The position numbers and the translations under genes are program-made. Below the pieces are notes generated by a model that saw only the letters and a list, made by a program, of their open reading frames with translations, searched no databases and was not told where the DNA came from. DNA of 64,000 nt from Prionace glauca. Taxonomy: Eukaryota; Chordata; Chondrichthyes; Carcharhiniformes; Carcharhinidae. Of the stretch, positions 40,992-52,694 are shown one piece after another. Every line of letters begins with the position of its first letter. The first letter of the stretch is position 1. The DNA lies in contig CM075760.1 of assembly GCA_037974335.1 (NCBI GenBank), positions 45,719,138-45,783,137 of the forward strand, given 5' to 3'.

Positions 40992-43190
40992 TGTCAGTGA
41001 AGTTTGTAACAGAAAGGTTTTCAAGGCAGCTTCATGAATAGGATTCATTCACACTGTCCACATCAGACAGTGCCTTCTCAGACATGAAAATTTGCATTTA
41101 TCTGGTTGGTCAGTGGCAGAGTAAAAGACGATGGGAACAGTAACTTGGATCTTTATAGCTAAGCGTCTGGGGTTGCTAAGCAATAGGGGAAGTGGAGTCA
41201 GCAATAGCGGGAGGAAGCATCCGGATTCTATGGCAAATCCCATTGTGTCAGAGGGTAAAATGCAATTGGCTAAAGTATATGACATGTAATTAATGATTTT
41301 TTGTGTTAAAAATGATTGGTTCACACCTAATGAAAGACAGGAGAATTTGACATGAAGAATGTATAATTGATCTATCCAAAGTATTTTATGTCAGAGTTAT
41401 TGCAGAGATCAGGATGCTTCTCTTCCAGAGAGGTATTAAACTGTCAGATAATGTTTCCCTTCAATCGTTGGTCAAATAAAAGATAAGTTTTTAAACTGGG
41501 ACACAGGTTTTCGTGAGTCTTTGTTTTGTCTGAAGGTTTTGGCAATACCTGGTACCCAGTGTGTTGGGGGCAATGAACTCAGAAGAATCATTCAACACTC
41601 AAGCCTGATTCAATCGACAAACAGTTTATTGAGTTACCATTACCACCTGTAAAAATTTTTCTCTTTATCTGGGTTTGAGGTGGCAACGAGAGAATTCTCA
41701 CAGTTATTCCTCCAGGCTACATGTAAAATTTCCAGATTTAACTGGTTTGAAGAAATCCACAATTATAAACTAAAATGGACATGAGTTTCCGAGTGATTTA
41801 AAAACAAATCAACTGACTGCTGAAAGGGTTAACTTTTCTACAGACCCTAAAGGATTGGGGAGTGAGCAGAAAAACTTTCACATAATTATGGCACTTTACA
41901 TGTGCCATAAAAAAAGTTTTTAAAACTTTTATAACAAAACAAACTTGAGTTTAAACTTCATCTATTCCGTTTTTTGTTACATTCCTCAACCTAATTATTA
42001 TAATTTGATCAGTTATAGTTAGGGATGGTAACTTCTGTGCTTTATAAACTGATTCACTCATTGTGTTAATTCTACATGGGCTCGGAGAATCAGAAGCCAG
42101 ACTTCTTCATTCTTATCCTTATTTTCCTCTCCCACCACTCCCTGTTTTGGGGAGGGCCGTGGGGATTCCAAATCTCATTTTATCATAAAAGTGAAATACT
42201 GCAGATGCTGGAATCTGAAACAAAGACACAAAATGCTGGAAAATCTCAGCAGGTCTGACAGCATCTGTGGAGAGAGAATAGAGTCAATGTCTCGAGTCTG
42301 GATGACCCTTTATCAGAGCTCTTATGAAGTGTCATCCAAACTCGAAATGGCTCTATTCTCGAACTGTTTTATCGATAGGTTTTGTGTTCTTACTTTCCAA
42401 ATGGCAGGTAAGAGACCTGTCTGGTACCCATTCGATTTTTCACTCGCCATGATGGGGTAAGATAATAACCATTACGATCTACTCTCAGAGTAGATCGTAA
42501 TGGTTATTATCTTTTCAGTCCAGTGCTACTTGGAGTATACCATCACTTCACTGACTATCGGGTCACAAATCAGTCACCGTTTTTATCACAAATTTAAGAT
42601 AAATTAAACAATGCCTGAGAACACTTCTTAATTTCTTAACCAACTATCTACCACTGTTCGTTGATTGGTCAGACCCCCATTTTTTACAGATTCGGGTATC
42701 TCAGCCACTGAACACCAGCCAGTCCTGGGATAAGTTTAATTCCAACTCATTCTGAGTAAATATTCTTACCAGATCCTCTGTTGGGGCCCTGCTAAGCAGC
42801 TTTAATGGTCCGTAATTGCGGAAACTGAGCTGTCACAGGAATGTGGTCAAGATAGTCCAGTCCCATAATGCCTCACACTCAGTCTGCAATCCTTCAATTA
42901 TAACAGAATACGTGGCTGTATGTAGCTGCCTCAGCCATGGTCAACCCCAACACTGCCTTCTTGAACTGCTACAGTGCCTGTAAATACACCACAGTGCTAT
43001 TAGGGAGTGATTTCCAGCTACACATTCCAGACTTTCACTAACTGTAGGTGGATACCAGATTGATTTATTCCATTCAGCCACACCCAAGGTGAGTTATCCC
43101 AATTTCATTATTGTCCAGGACAATATATCCACAATCTCTTTAAAACAGAAATTAAACATTCCCATTTGATTTCAGGTATTAACATATTCT
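40992..43190. other. Repeat-poor gap with a few relics
   Basis: No gene recognised. Contains a SINE-like relic at 42188-42350 (TACTGCAGATGCTGGAATCT then GACAGCATCTGTGGAGAG), a near-perfect hairpin at 42459-42513, and at 42930-43050 a piece of the common CTTGAACTGCT..CAGTGCCTG repeat also seen at 60560. Confidence 0.5.
42459..42513. repeat. Perfect 27-bp hairpin with 1-nt centre
   Basis: AAGATAATAACCATTACGAT + CTACTCT, a single C at 42486, then the exact reverse complement to 42513. No mismatch. It differs from the foldback family elsewhere in the window. Confidence 0.97.
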
Positions 43191-43199
43191 GTTAGATTG

Positions 43200-43520
43200 T
43201 TCTTTGTTGTCAATGTCAGGCTGGGGTTGTTCCCCTTGGAGCAAAGGGTTGAGGGGAGATTTGACAGAGGTGGACAAGATTCTGACAGATTTAGATAAGG
43301 TGGACAAAGAAAAATTGTTCCCATTCGCTGATGGGACAAGGACGAGGGTGGACACAGATTTAAGGTTTTGAGTCAGAGATGCAGGGGAAGGAATGTGAGG
43401 GAGAATATTTTACTGCAGCGAATGGTATTGACTTGGAACCTGCTCCCTACGAGGGTGGACGAAGTGGAAACAATCAATTACAAAAGAAATTGGATCGGCA
43501 TCTGGGGGGGTTTCAAACAG
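43200..43520 (+). mobile_element. LINE 3'-end fragment
   Basis: Tracks the C-terminal ORF2 region in + sense (FPLEQRVEGRFDRGGQDSD-like, then a tail). Diverged, no open frame, no clear terminal repeat. Confidence 0.55.
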
Positions 43521-43762
43521 AAATACTGACTAAATATCTTTGAACTTCCTAACACCCTGTCACTCTGTGATTCTTGTTAAATCTGAAACCAGGCAATCGC
43601 AACAAAGTTCAAAGAGCATCAGCCCACTGGAGGCAAGGTCATGAGACCAGCCAGTCCAGCAGAAAGAAACCCTCCCCATTGACCTGCTGTGAGAATGAAC
43701 AAAATGCAGTCCTGGATGTAACTGAGAGCTGAAACAGTAACAGCAGAATCCAACCCTGAATA

Positions 43763-44962
43763 TCACTCGTGAACTTGTTGGTGTCTCAGCAGCTGGGATG
43801 AAATTCTGAACCCTTTCTTATACACTGAGCTGGTGAATGGTTTCTCCCCAGTGTGAACACACTGGTGTCTCCACAGGCTGGTTGAATCACTGAATCCTTT
43901 CCCACGTGCAGAGCAGCTGAATGGTTTCTCCCCAGTGTGACCACGCTGATGTCTCAGCAAGTGGGATAGTCGAGTGAATCCCTTCCCATACTGAGATCAG
44001 GATAATGGCCTCTCCCCAGTGTGAACTCGCTTGTGTTTCTGTAAAGTCGATAACACAGTGAATCCCTTCCCACACTGAGAGCAGGTGAACGGCCTCTCCC
44101 CAGTGTGAATTCGCTGGTGTGTCCGCAGATTGGATAACTGGTTGAATTCCTTCCCACACTGAGAGCAGGTGAATGGCTTCTCCCCAGTGTGAACTCGCTG
44201 GTGTCTCCGCAGTCTGGATGAGTCAGTGAATCCCTTCCCACACTGTGAGCAGGTGAATGGTCTCTCCCCAGTGTGAACTCGCTGGTGTGTCCGCAGGTTG
44301 GATGACTGATTGAATCCCTCCCCACACTGAGAGCAGGTGAACGGCCTCTCCCCAGTGTGAATTCGCTGGTGTGTCTGCAGAATGGATAACTGGTTGAATC
44401 CCTTTCCACATTGAGAGCAGGTGAATGGTCTCTCCCCAGTGTGAACTCGCAGATGTGTCAGCAGGTTGGATGACTGAGTGAATCCCTTCCCATACTGAGA
44501 GCAGGTGAAAGGTTTCTCTCCAGTGTGAAGTCACTGGTGTGACTGCAGGTGGCGGAACCGAATGAATCCCTCCCCACATTGAGAGCAGATGAACGGTCCC
44601 TCTCCATTGTGGCTACGCTGATGAGCATCCAGCAGAGATGGGTATCTGTATCTCTTTCCACAGTCCGCACATTTCCATGGTTTCTCCATGGTGCAGGTGT
44701 CCTTGCCTCTCCCTCGGGTGTTTAATCAGTTGAAGCCTCGTCCACACGCTGTGAATGGTGTGATATTTATTCAGGTTGTGTAACAGGTTAGTGCACTGGA
44801 ACACACTCACTTGAATTTGGCAGTGTGTGATGCTTTTCCAGTCACACTGATGTTTGAAATCTTTTCAAATCTCCTTCCAGACTCAATGGCTGATGATATT
44901 CAGGTCCCGAATATGACTCTGCCAGATCTAAACCTCATGTTTGAGATTTCAGCCTGTGATTC
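43763..44962 (-). pseudogene. C2H2 zinc-finger unit 1 (11 fingers, two stops)
   Basis: On the - strand an acceptor TTTTACAG starts an exon at 44962. ATG at 44689 ([12 protein letters not shown]) opens 309 codons to TGA at 43763, with 11 C2H2 finger units linked by HTGE(K/R)PF. This is a DNA-binding-protein fold, likely a nuclear transcription regulator of KRAB-less type. In-frame TGA codons lie at 44533-44531 (finger 2) and 43999-43997 (finger 9). Finger 3 has Cys to Tyr, finger 10 has its second Cys as Arg, and finger 11 has lost both Cys. Fingers 4-8 are sound, so decay is recent or patchy. Short frames in other registers here are shadows. An upstream finger-like stretch ends in TGA as in units 3 and 4. 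Confidence 0.92.
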
Positions 44963-46200
44963 CTGTAAAACAAATTGACACAAGTCATCAGTGTCAATAC
45001 AGGATAGAAATCCAGAACAGACAATTCTAGTTTCTATGGAACATTCTTTCCTCTCTCATTTTCCAAAAGCTGTAAATCTCCATCCCACAAACTCCCTCCA
45101 TTCTTACTCTGCTGTATCTAATATTCACCCTCCCAATTTTCCTGAAGGTGCTGATTGAGGCTGATTGACAGATGCATGCTCATTGTTTCCTGTCCTGGAG
45201 ACACATAGCTGAAAATCTCCATGCAGGCTGCCAGACAGATCTATGCCCATATGACTGGACTAAAAATGAGTGGAATGTACAGACTGGACTCACTTACTTT
45301 GCCTTCAGATGCTGCAAGTCCCCAATTTCCCCCAGAATGAGAAAAGAAATGGAAAGGGGGAAACATTGATTTCCTCCCAGATGTCGCACAGAGGAGGAAG
45401 TTTCACTCTGAAGCTCATTGGACAACTTCTGCATTGTGATGCCACAATAGAGCTCTGCCTGAATCAGCCAATAGGAAACACTGTAGTTCTGTTATATGTT
45501 TCCACTCATCGAGTCATTACAGCTCAGAAGGAATCCATTCAGTAACTCAAGTCCATGCCGACTTCTGTCAAACAATCCAGTCAGTCCCATTCCCCTTCTA
45601 TATTCCCTTTCCCCTGCAAGTTTATTTCCTTCATGTGCCCATCTCATTTCTGAAATATATTAAAGGGGACAGTATACAAATATAGGACAGCGACGTGTCT
45701 GATGTTGTTATATGGTAGAGATTAGATATATTATTTATGGCTCTGTAATAAAATGCACTTATCTGATTGTGTAACATTGGACTGGAGCTAGATTATATAT
45801 TTGGACAAATCTCTTCCCTCAGAGAATTGTTAGTATCTGGCTTCCTCTTCCATGGGGACCAGTGGCGGCATTGAATATATTCAAGGATCAGTTAGACAGT
45901 TTTTGAATGACAAGGGAGTCAAGACTTATTGGAACAGGCTGGAAAATGGAGAGAAAGCTCATTTGAGGAAGGATTTCTTCACTCAAGGATGTGGTGAAGT
46001 TTTGGATTCCTTTTTTGCAAATTGCATCCCTTTTTTGCAAATCCTTCCATGACATTATTGTTTCCTATTTCCAGCCACACCAGTGTTTGGATGGTTTTCT
46101 ACAGACACACTTACATTCAGGTTCTAATGAATGGAGTGGACTCTGTCGCGTTTTGATCTGATGTCTGGTTTGAGTTTCCCTTCAAATTTTGTGGTCAAAT
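44963..46200. other. Intron and LINE tails upstream of zinc-finger unit 1
   Basis: 45525-45700 holds a - strand LINE 3' end and 45790-46010 a + strand LINE 3' fragment (FLNDKGVKTYWNRLENGEKAHLRKDFFTQ-like). The rest would be intron of zinc-finger unit 1. No other gene seen. Confidence 0.6.
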
Positions 46201-46202
46201 TT

Positions 46203-46303
46203 GCTGTAAAAAAAATCATCACCGTCAGTCAAGCATAGAAATTAAGCGAGAAACGTTTCTCTTGGGTTGGGTTTTCTGTGTATAAATCCTCCCCTCTATC
46301 TCC
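46203..46303 (-). other. Two tandem splice-acceptor modules
   Basis: Two copies of TTTCTATC(C/-)TGGACTGACAGTGATG followed 15-25 bases later by TTTTACAG. Acceptors fall at 46304-46305 and 46204-46205, exactly 100 bp apart. The same module precedes the exons at 44962 (-), 50345 (+) and 61928 (-). Probably alternative 5'UTR exons of zinc-finger unit 1. Confidence 0.7.
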
Positions 46304-46387
46304 CTGTAAAAGGAGTTTCCAAAGTCCATCACTGTCAGTCCAGGATAGAAATTCACAACATTCTCTCCTCCTGCTGGCAGGGAGCAC

Positions 46388-46438
46388 CGCGCATGCGCAC
46401 TGCTACCCATCGCCCCCGTAAAGATGGCGGCCGTGAAC
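46388..46438 (-). promoter_or_regulatory. Promoter module II of zinc-finger unit 1
   Basis: On the - strand GTTCACGGCCGCCATCTTTA then CAGTGCGCATGCGC. This is a YY1-type site GCCGCCATCTT plus an NRF1-type site GCGCATGCGC, at the same spacing as at 29778 and 48963. It lies just upstream of the duplicated acceptor modules and points toward zinc-finger unit 1. Confidence 0.78.
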
Positions 46439-46899
46439 TCGGGGCCTCCAACTCAGGCATCTGAGGTCGCGACCCCGAATGGTACGAACGCGGCACCGAG
46501 CACTTATTATTCGGGGTTTCCTGTCTCCACTGGGTGCTTACGAAGCCTCCCCATCCCGCCGCCGCCTCCTTTACCCTCCAGAATAAGCCGATAACACCAC
46601 CTTGCTGCGACTACAGCAGCAACACCCACTGCGCATGCACTTTAGATCGACAGTACGCATGTGCAAAGTCTGTTGAGAGGCTGGATCATGTTCTGATTCC
46701 CTGTGAATGCTGGGTAAGATAGCCACCATTGAAGTCTGCTCTTGCATAAACATAATCATGTTTTGTGATTCAATTACGACTGAAGCCAAAGCACCAACGT
46801 ATAAAATTTAAATAATTAACACAGCAGCTACTAAACCATCACATCAATACTTGGAGTAAATGAGTGCGCTGAGATCTGGCTTGGGTAAAATCATGAGGA

Positions 46900-47280
46900 T
46901 CACTTGTCATCACAGAATCTAAGAAATTTACACTACAGGATGCCATTTAGTCCATCATGTTTATAACAGATGAAAATGAGCTATCCAGTCCAGTACCACC
47001 TTCCAGGTATAGGTTGATGGTCCTAGAGGACACAGCCTGTCAAGTCCATATAATGACTATCTCCTGCATGTGAACATTTGTCTCCACTACCCTTTCAGAG
47101 AGTGAGTTTGATACTCCACCACACTCTGGGTGAAAACATCTCCACACTTCTCTGATCCTTCTGCCAATTGCTTTACCTCTCTGACCCTTAGTTCTTGAAA
47201 TCTCTGTAAGGAACTGGGACCTTCTGAGCCACACTCTCTGGCTAACCACTCCCTAACTAGAACGGTGCTGAGTACTCTAG
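46900..47280 (-). mobile_element. LINE 3'-end fragment
   Basis: Antisense of a CR1-like ORF2 tail. Blocks GGTATAGGTTGATGGTCC and TGGGTGAAAACATCTCCACA correspond to the FFTQ and SLP region. Diverged. Confidence 0.5.
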
Positions 47281-47427
47281 CTGTGAACTAGCTGCTGTAT
47301 TTAATAGTTCCAAAATAACTGCTCTCTCACCTTCCATTGATTCAGTATAATGGAAACTGGGACTTGCAACCCGTCAGCATTTGAAAGATATTCACAAATG
47401 ATTGGAGGGTTTCTTATAAACAACAAA

Positions 47428-47960
47428 GAAAATAACAGCACAGGGACAGGCCCTATGGCCCTCCAAACCTGCACCGACCATGCTGCCCAACTTAAATAAA
47501 ACTCCCTACCTTTCTGGGGACCATATCCCTCTATTCACATCTCATTCATGTACTTGTCAAGACACCCTTTAAAGTCACTACCGTATCTGCTTCCACTACC
47601 ACCCCTGACAACGAGTTCTAGGCACCCACCACTTTTTGTGTAAAAAATCTGCATCATACATCTCTTTTTAACCTTGTTCCCTCGTAATTGAATCTTTCAC
47701 TCTGAGAAAAAGCTTCTAACTGTCCATTCCGTCCATGCCTCTCATAATATTGTAGACCTCTATCAGGTCTCCCCTCAATCTCTGTCACTCCAGTGAGAAC
47801 AAAGTTTCTCCAATCTCTCCTCATAGCAAATGCCCTCCATACCAGGCAACATCCTGATAAATCTTTTGTATATCCTCTCCAAAGCCTCCACATCTTTCTG
47901 GTAGTGTGGTAACCGGAATTGAATACTATATTCCATGTGTGGCCTAACTGAATTGGGATC
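47428..47960 (-). mobile_element. LINE 3' end (same family as 50.9 and 57.3 kb)
   Basis: Reverse strand: HMEYSIQFRLPHYQKDVEALERIYKRFIRML, MEGICYEERLEKL and further blocks, ending at GCCCTGTGCTGTTATTTTC TTTGT. Broken into several frames. Confidence 0.88.
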
Positions 47961-48679
47961 TTCCTCTGTTCTGTCCACTCGATGACTTTCTTCTGTGAAT
48001 ATCTAGCTGGAGTATTGGGCCCTGGTATGTTTCCTTGTTCATCTTGTTGACTCTAAATATTGAATCTTGTGATTTCAGACACCAGATATTTGAACGCTCA
48101 ACAACAATCTTTTACTGACTGTATTAATAGCACTGCATTACTACACAGTAGAGTTACCCCATCCAGAGAAAGGGGGAATGCTGGGGTAGAGATTATTTCC
48201 GAGCTGAATGTGAAAATGGATTCACACAGTCTTTCCAAATACTGACAGAGAGCACAATTACACCAGAGGAAGACCACGCAAACACTTAACGTTTGCAAAG
48301 GGATTTGCTGAGTGCTTAACACCAACTTTAAAAGCTCAAAGCATTTGATCCAATTTCAGCATTCTTATTGGCGAGGGCAATTTAACTGTTCTATCTAGGA
48401 GTACACAAATCACTTGTTCATCTCAACAAGTTCACATCTAACTGTAGGTGTTTGTTGTGTTGTCAGTCACACCCAGGCCAGCACTCTGGTGGAAGGCCTT
48501 TGCTGCTTAATTGCTATATGAATTGATTTAACACACTTGACCCTTGACCCAATGGTATCAATCATAATCAGATTGCAAATCGTACTTTCTGTTGAAAAAC
48601 GTGGGTTTGAATGGCGAGGTGATTACCCAACATTCTCTGCGGGTGAGAATGTGTCCTATCCACATTACTGCAATTGTTG

Positions 48680-49012
48680 CACATGCGCGATACCTGGCTC
48701 TGACTGGGACATGCGCAGTGTCTGACACTGACCGGAGCATGCGCATTCCGGGCTGTGTCTGGAGCTGCGAGGAGCCGGAGAGAAACAATGGAGTGAGGTT
48801 CAGTAATGGAGCCGCTGGGTGACTGGGGAGGGATAGAAGCAGCGGAGTGGGCTGGGAGGCTTCATAAAACACCTTGTGAATGCCTCAATCCAGATAATAT
48901 GTTCCCGGTACCGTTTCAATCGAGCACCGAATAGAGTCGGAGCTGAGCGGCTCCAGGCCCGCGTTACCGGCCGCCATCTTTATAGGAACAATGTACAACA
49001 GGGCGCATGCGC
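48680..49012 (+). promoter_or_regulatory. Zinc-finger promoter with module II
   Basis: CpG-rich block with three NRF1-like sites (ACATGCGCGA about 48680, CATGCGCAGT 48711, GCATGCGCAT 48737) and the module II core 48963-49012 (GTTACCGGCCGCCATCTTTA ... GCGCATGCGC). The bases before the core align with 29700-29777 (TTCCCGG..CC..TTT). It likely drives zinc-finger unit 2 on the + strand via the exon starting at 50345. Confidence 0.72.
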
Positions 49013-49064
49013 TGTGAGTCTGGACCAGTTACCAACTCTCCCGGATTGGACTGGAGTCTCCAGG

Positions 49065-49535
49065 AATTTTTTATTTGTCCATGGGATGTGGGAGTCGCTG
49101 GCTGAGCCAGCTTTTATTGTCCATCCCTAATTGTCCTTGCGGCACGGTGGCACAGTAGTTAGCCCTGTTGCCTCACAGCATCAGAGACCTGAATTTCATT
49201 CCTGGCCTGGGTCACTGTCTGTGTGGAGTTTACATATTCTCCCTTTGTCTGCGTGGGTTTCCTCCCACAGTTCAAAGATGTGCGGATTAGGTGCATTGGC
49301 CCTGCTAAATTTTTCCTTTGTGTACCTGAACAGGTGCCGGAGTGTGGCGACAAGGGGATTTGTACAGTAACTTCATTGCACTGTTAATGTACATCTAATT
49401 GCATTGAAAGATGAGTCTAATTGTCCTTGGACCCAGTGGTTTGCTAGGCCATCGCAGAGGACATTTTTAGAGTCAACCATATTGCTGTGGAGATATATTT
49501 AGACCAGACTGGGTAAGAATGGCAGATATTTCTCC
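49065..49535 (+). repeat. Interspersed repeat split by a SINE
   Basis: GAGTCGCTGGCTGAGCCAGC...CATCCCTAATTGTCCTTG and GGACCCAGTGG...AGTCAACCATATTGCTGTGG are two halves of one common repeat. A second unsplit, diverged copy is at 49540-49760. Confidence 0.8.
49140..49416 (+). mobile_element. tRNA-headed SINE with 13-bp target duplication
   Basis: Inserted into the repeat at 49065-49535. CTAATTGTCCTTG is found at 49127-49139 and again at 49417-49429, a perfect target-site duplication. Head CGGCACGGTGGCACAGTAGT, tail GTAACTTCATTGCACTGTTA (type 1). Confidence 0.95.
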
Positions 49536-49829
49536 TAATTCATTCACACAATGTGGGTATCACTGGCTGGACCAGCATTCATCGTCCATTCCTATTTACT
49601 CTTGAACTGAGTATATTTCAAAGGACGTTTTAAGAGTCAACCACACTGCTGGAAATCTGGAGTCACACATAGGCCAGACTAGTAAGGACAGCAGATTTCC
49701 CTCCCTGAAGGACATTAGTGAACCTGATGTGTTTTTGCAACAATCAACAATAGTTTCATGGTTATCAGTAGACTTTTTATTCCAGATTTTAATTAAATTC
49801 AAAATTCACCATCTCCCAAACCATAGCAT

Positions 49830-50010
49830 CATGGAATCCCTACAGAGCAGAAGGAAGACATTTGACCCATCAGTTATGTGCTGACTCCCCAACAAAGCAG
49901 CTTACCTAGGCCCACCACCCAGCCCTATCCCTGTAACCCTGTGCATTTAGCATAGCTAATCCAACTAACCTACACATCTTTGGACTGTGGGATTCAAATC
50001 TGGTTCTCTG
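49830..50010 (-). mobile_element. SINE tail fragment
   Basis: The - strand carries AGTCCAAAGATGTGTAGGTT..and the tail toward CTGTAGGGATTCCATGATGC. Head missing. Confidence 0.65.
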
Positions 50011-50344
50011 GAAAATTGTTCGGACATTAAAAAATATACTTTTTTGTAATTTTTCTTTGAACATTTTGTTTCACCTGCTATTAAAATATTGACAACAGAT
50101 GAAGGTTGTTTGGTTGACCGTCAGTCATTATCCTGTAAAGTGATGAGTTTTTTTGCTTTTCAGTTGGCCTGGGAAAGCAGTGTGGGATTGATCTGTTGAC
50201 TGATTAGTGGTTGAGGATGGGGGCAATATAAAAGATGTGAGAAGATGTCCAGGAACTCATTGAATCACAGTTGGCGATTATAGAGGAGAGAATGTTGTGA
50301 ATTTCTATCCTGGACTGACAGTGATGGTTTCTTTAAATTTACAG

Positions 50345-50465
50345 AGTGCTGGAAGTGGAGAATTGACAGACGGGAAACACAAATCAAACATCACATTGTG
50401 ATCTGACTGAGTCATTCAACACAACAGGACCTGAATGTCAGCAGAATCTGAATGAGGAATGTTAC
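50345..50465 (+). other. Probable 5'UTR exon of zinc-finger unit 2
   Basis: Preceded by the conserved module (GAATTTCTATCCTGGACTGA then CAGTGATGG) and acceptor TTTACAG at 50338-50344. The exon opens GAGTGCTGGAAGTGGAGAAT, similar to GATATTGGAAATGGAGGATT at 61928 (-). The 45 bases before the acceptor are identical to those at about 46375 (-). Its 3' end is not fixed. Confidence 0.55.
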
Positions 50466-50679
50466 AGGTTTGTTGATTCTGTCAGAGAGAAGATTTCAGG
50501 TCTTACTGTGACTGGAAAAGCCCTGAGATTCACAAATCCTGGTTAGACCACACCTGAAGAACAATGCTTAGTCCTGGGCAACATACCTCAGGGGGGACAG
50601 AATGGCCATGGAGCGAATGTAGTCCAGATTTACCTGAGTGATATTTGAACTCCCTGGGTTAAATTACAAGCTGAGATTA

Positions 50680-51660
50680 CAGGAAGTCATTATACCACAG
50701 AGGAGGCCATTTGGCCCATTGAGTCTATGCCATCTGTCTGGAGCAGTCCAGTCCCATTCCCCTGCTCTTTGCAGCTTCATTTTCCTCTAATGCCTATCCA
50801 ATTTCCTTTTGAAATTACTCATCATGTCCATTTCCACCCCAATCTTAGGCAGCAAGTTTTGGGTCATTAGCACTCACTGTCTAAAAACATTCTTCCCCAC
50901 ATCTCCTGTACTAAAAAACAAAACAAAGAACAGAGAAAATTACAGCACAGGAACAGGCCCTTTGGCCCTCCAAGTCTGCATCGACCATGCTGCCTGATTG
51001 AACTAAAACACTCTTCCGGGGACCATATCCCTCCATTCCCATCCTATTCATGTATTTGTCAAGATGCCCCCTTAAAAATCACTATGCTCTTTCTTCCACT
51101 ACCTCCCCCGGCAGCGAGTTCCAGGCCCCCACCCTCTATGTCAAAAATCTTGTCTTGTACATCGCCTTTAAACCTTGCCCCTCAAATCTTAAACCTATGC
51201 CTCTTAGTAATTGACTCCTTCATCCTGGGATAAAGCTTCTGACTATCCTCATAATTTTGCAGCCTTCTATCAGATCGGCCCAGAACCTCTGTCGTTCCAG
51301 TGAGAACAAACCAAGTTTCTCCAACCTCTCCTCACAGTTAATGCCTCTCCAAACCAGACAACATCTTGGTAACTCTTTTCTGTACTCTCTCCAAAGCCTC
51401 CACATCCTTCTGATAGTGGGGTGACCAGAATTGAACGCTGTATTCCAAGTGTGGCCTAACTAAGGTTCTGTATAGCTGCAACATTACTTGCCAATTTTTA
51501 AACTCTATGCCCAGGCTGATAAAGGCAAGCATGCCGTATGCCTTCTTGACTACCTTCTCCATCTGCTTTGCCACTTTCAGTGACCTGTGTATCTGTACAC
51601 CCAGATCCCTCTACCTATCAATTCTCTTAAAGATTCTGCCATTTACTGTATAGAAGCATT
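50680..51660 (-). mobile_element. Two LINE 3' ends, joined
   Basis: 50680-50925 is a short LINE 3' fragment (GGAGGCCATTTGGCCCATTG end). 50925-51660 is a longer CR1-like copy whose - strand reads KQMEKVVKKAYGMLAFISLGIEFKNWQVMLQLYRTLVRPHLEYSVQF across the C-terminal region, in two frames. Confidence 0.88.
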
Positions 51661-51744
51661 TGACTTGATGTAACATTGAGATAATGTTGAGCAATTAATT
51701 TAAATCATGCAGACTTTGCACGTGTTTAATGAGAAAGATCCAAC

Positions 51745-51817
51745 GTGTTTGGCCCGGTTTCAAACCAGGGACCTTTTGTGTGTGAAGCGAATGTGATAAT
51801 CACGACACCACAGAAAC
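51745..51817 (-). pseudogene. tRNA-Val (CAC) pseudogene outside the cluster
   Basis: - strand: GTTTCTGTGGTGTCGTGATT, anticodon loop CTTCACA (CAC), T loop TTTGAAA. The acceptor 3' strand no longer pairs (GCCAAAC). The following - strand sequence (GCTCAACATTATCTCAATGT then TACATC) matches the 3' flank of the Val genes at 12.9 and 14.7 kb, so gene plus flank were copied here. Confidence 0.82.
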
Positions 51818-51829
51818 AAGTGACTGTTT

Positions 51830-52400
51830 ACGTAAAAATTAGGAGCAGCATTCAGCCCCGCTCTCCCATTCAGTAGGATTGTGGTGATCTAATTTTAATC
51901 TCAACTTCACGCTACCGCCTACTCCCGATAACCTTCCACTTCCTTGTTTATCAAGAATCTATCTAGCTCTGCTGTGAGATATTCAAGGACTCTGCCTCAA
52001 CCACCTTTGCAGGAAGAATGTTCCAAAGTCTCACAATCCTTTTGAGAAAAAAAATCTTCATCTCTAATTTAAACAGGTGACCCCTTACTTTGTGGTGCCT
52101 AGTTTAAAATTCTCCCACAGAAATAAATGCCCTTTCCACATCCACCCTGTCAAGTCCCTTCAAGATCTTAAATAGTTCAATCAAGTTTTTACCCAAAACA
52201 TTAAATCTGTGTCCTCCTAGTCCTTGTACGATCAGCTTTCTTTATCCATCTGATCGAAACCAGTCAGAATCTTGTGTACCTGAATCAAAAATCCCCTCAA
52301 CCATCTTTGCTGGAACCATTCTGGTAAATCTCCTCTGCATTTTCTCAAGGACTTTAATATTATTCCAGAGGTTTTATAAATATTCAGAATAACTTCTCTG
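51830..52400 (-). mobile_element. LINE 3'-end fragments
   Basis: - strand CR1-like tail ending near TAGGAGCAGCATTCAGCCCC, with the antisense CCTTTGCAGGAAGAATGTTC and further C-terminal blocks to about 52200. A second piece reaches 52400. Diverged. Confidence 0.65.
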
Positions 52401-52694
52401 TTTATGTATCAATATCACACTTGATGAAGCTCGGGGTCAAATTTACTTTGCTGACTTCTCGCTTAGTATGTCTTGTAGATATACAAAATCCCTCTCCTTC
52501 ACCTCTTTCTCTTTCCTCCCATAGAAACCAGTTGGGTTTTTGTGACAATCCAGCAGTTTTCATGGTCAATGTTTCTTAGTGCCGGCCCCAGAAATTACCA
52601 GATTCACTCAGATCAATTTCACAACCTGTCTTTGTGTTTTTGTGGGCTCTCTCTCACTCCCTGTTTTTTTACCTATTTTAAATCAATTTCACAG

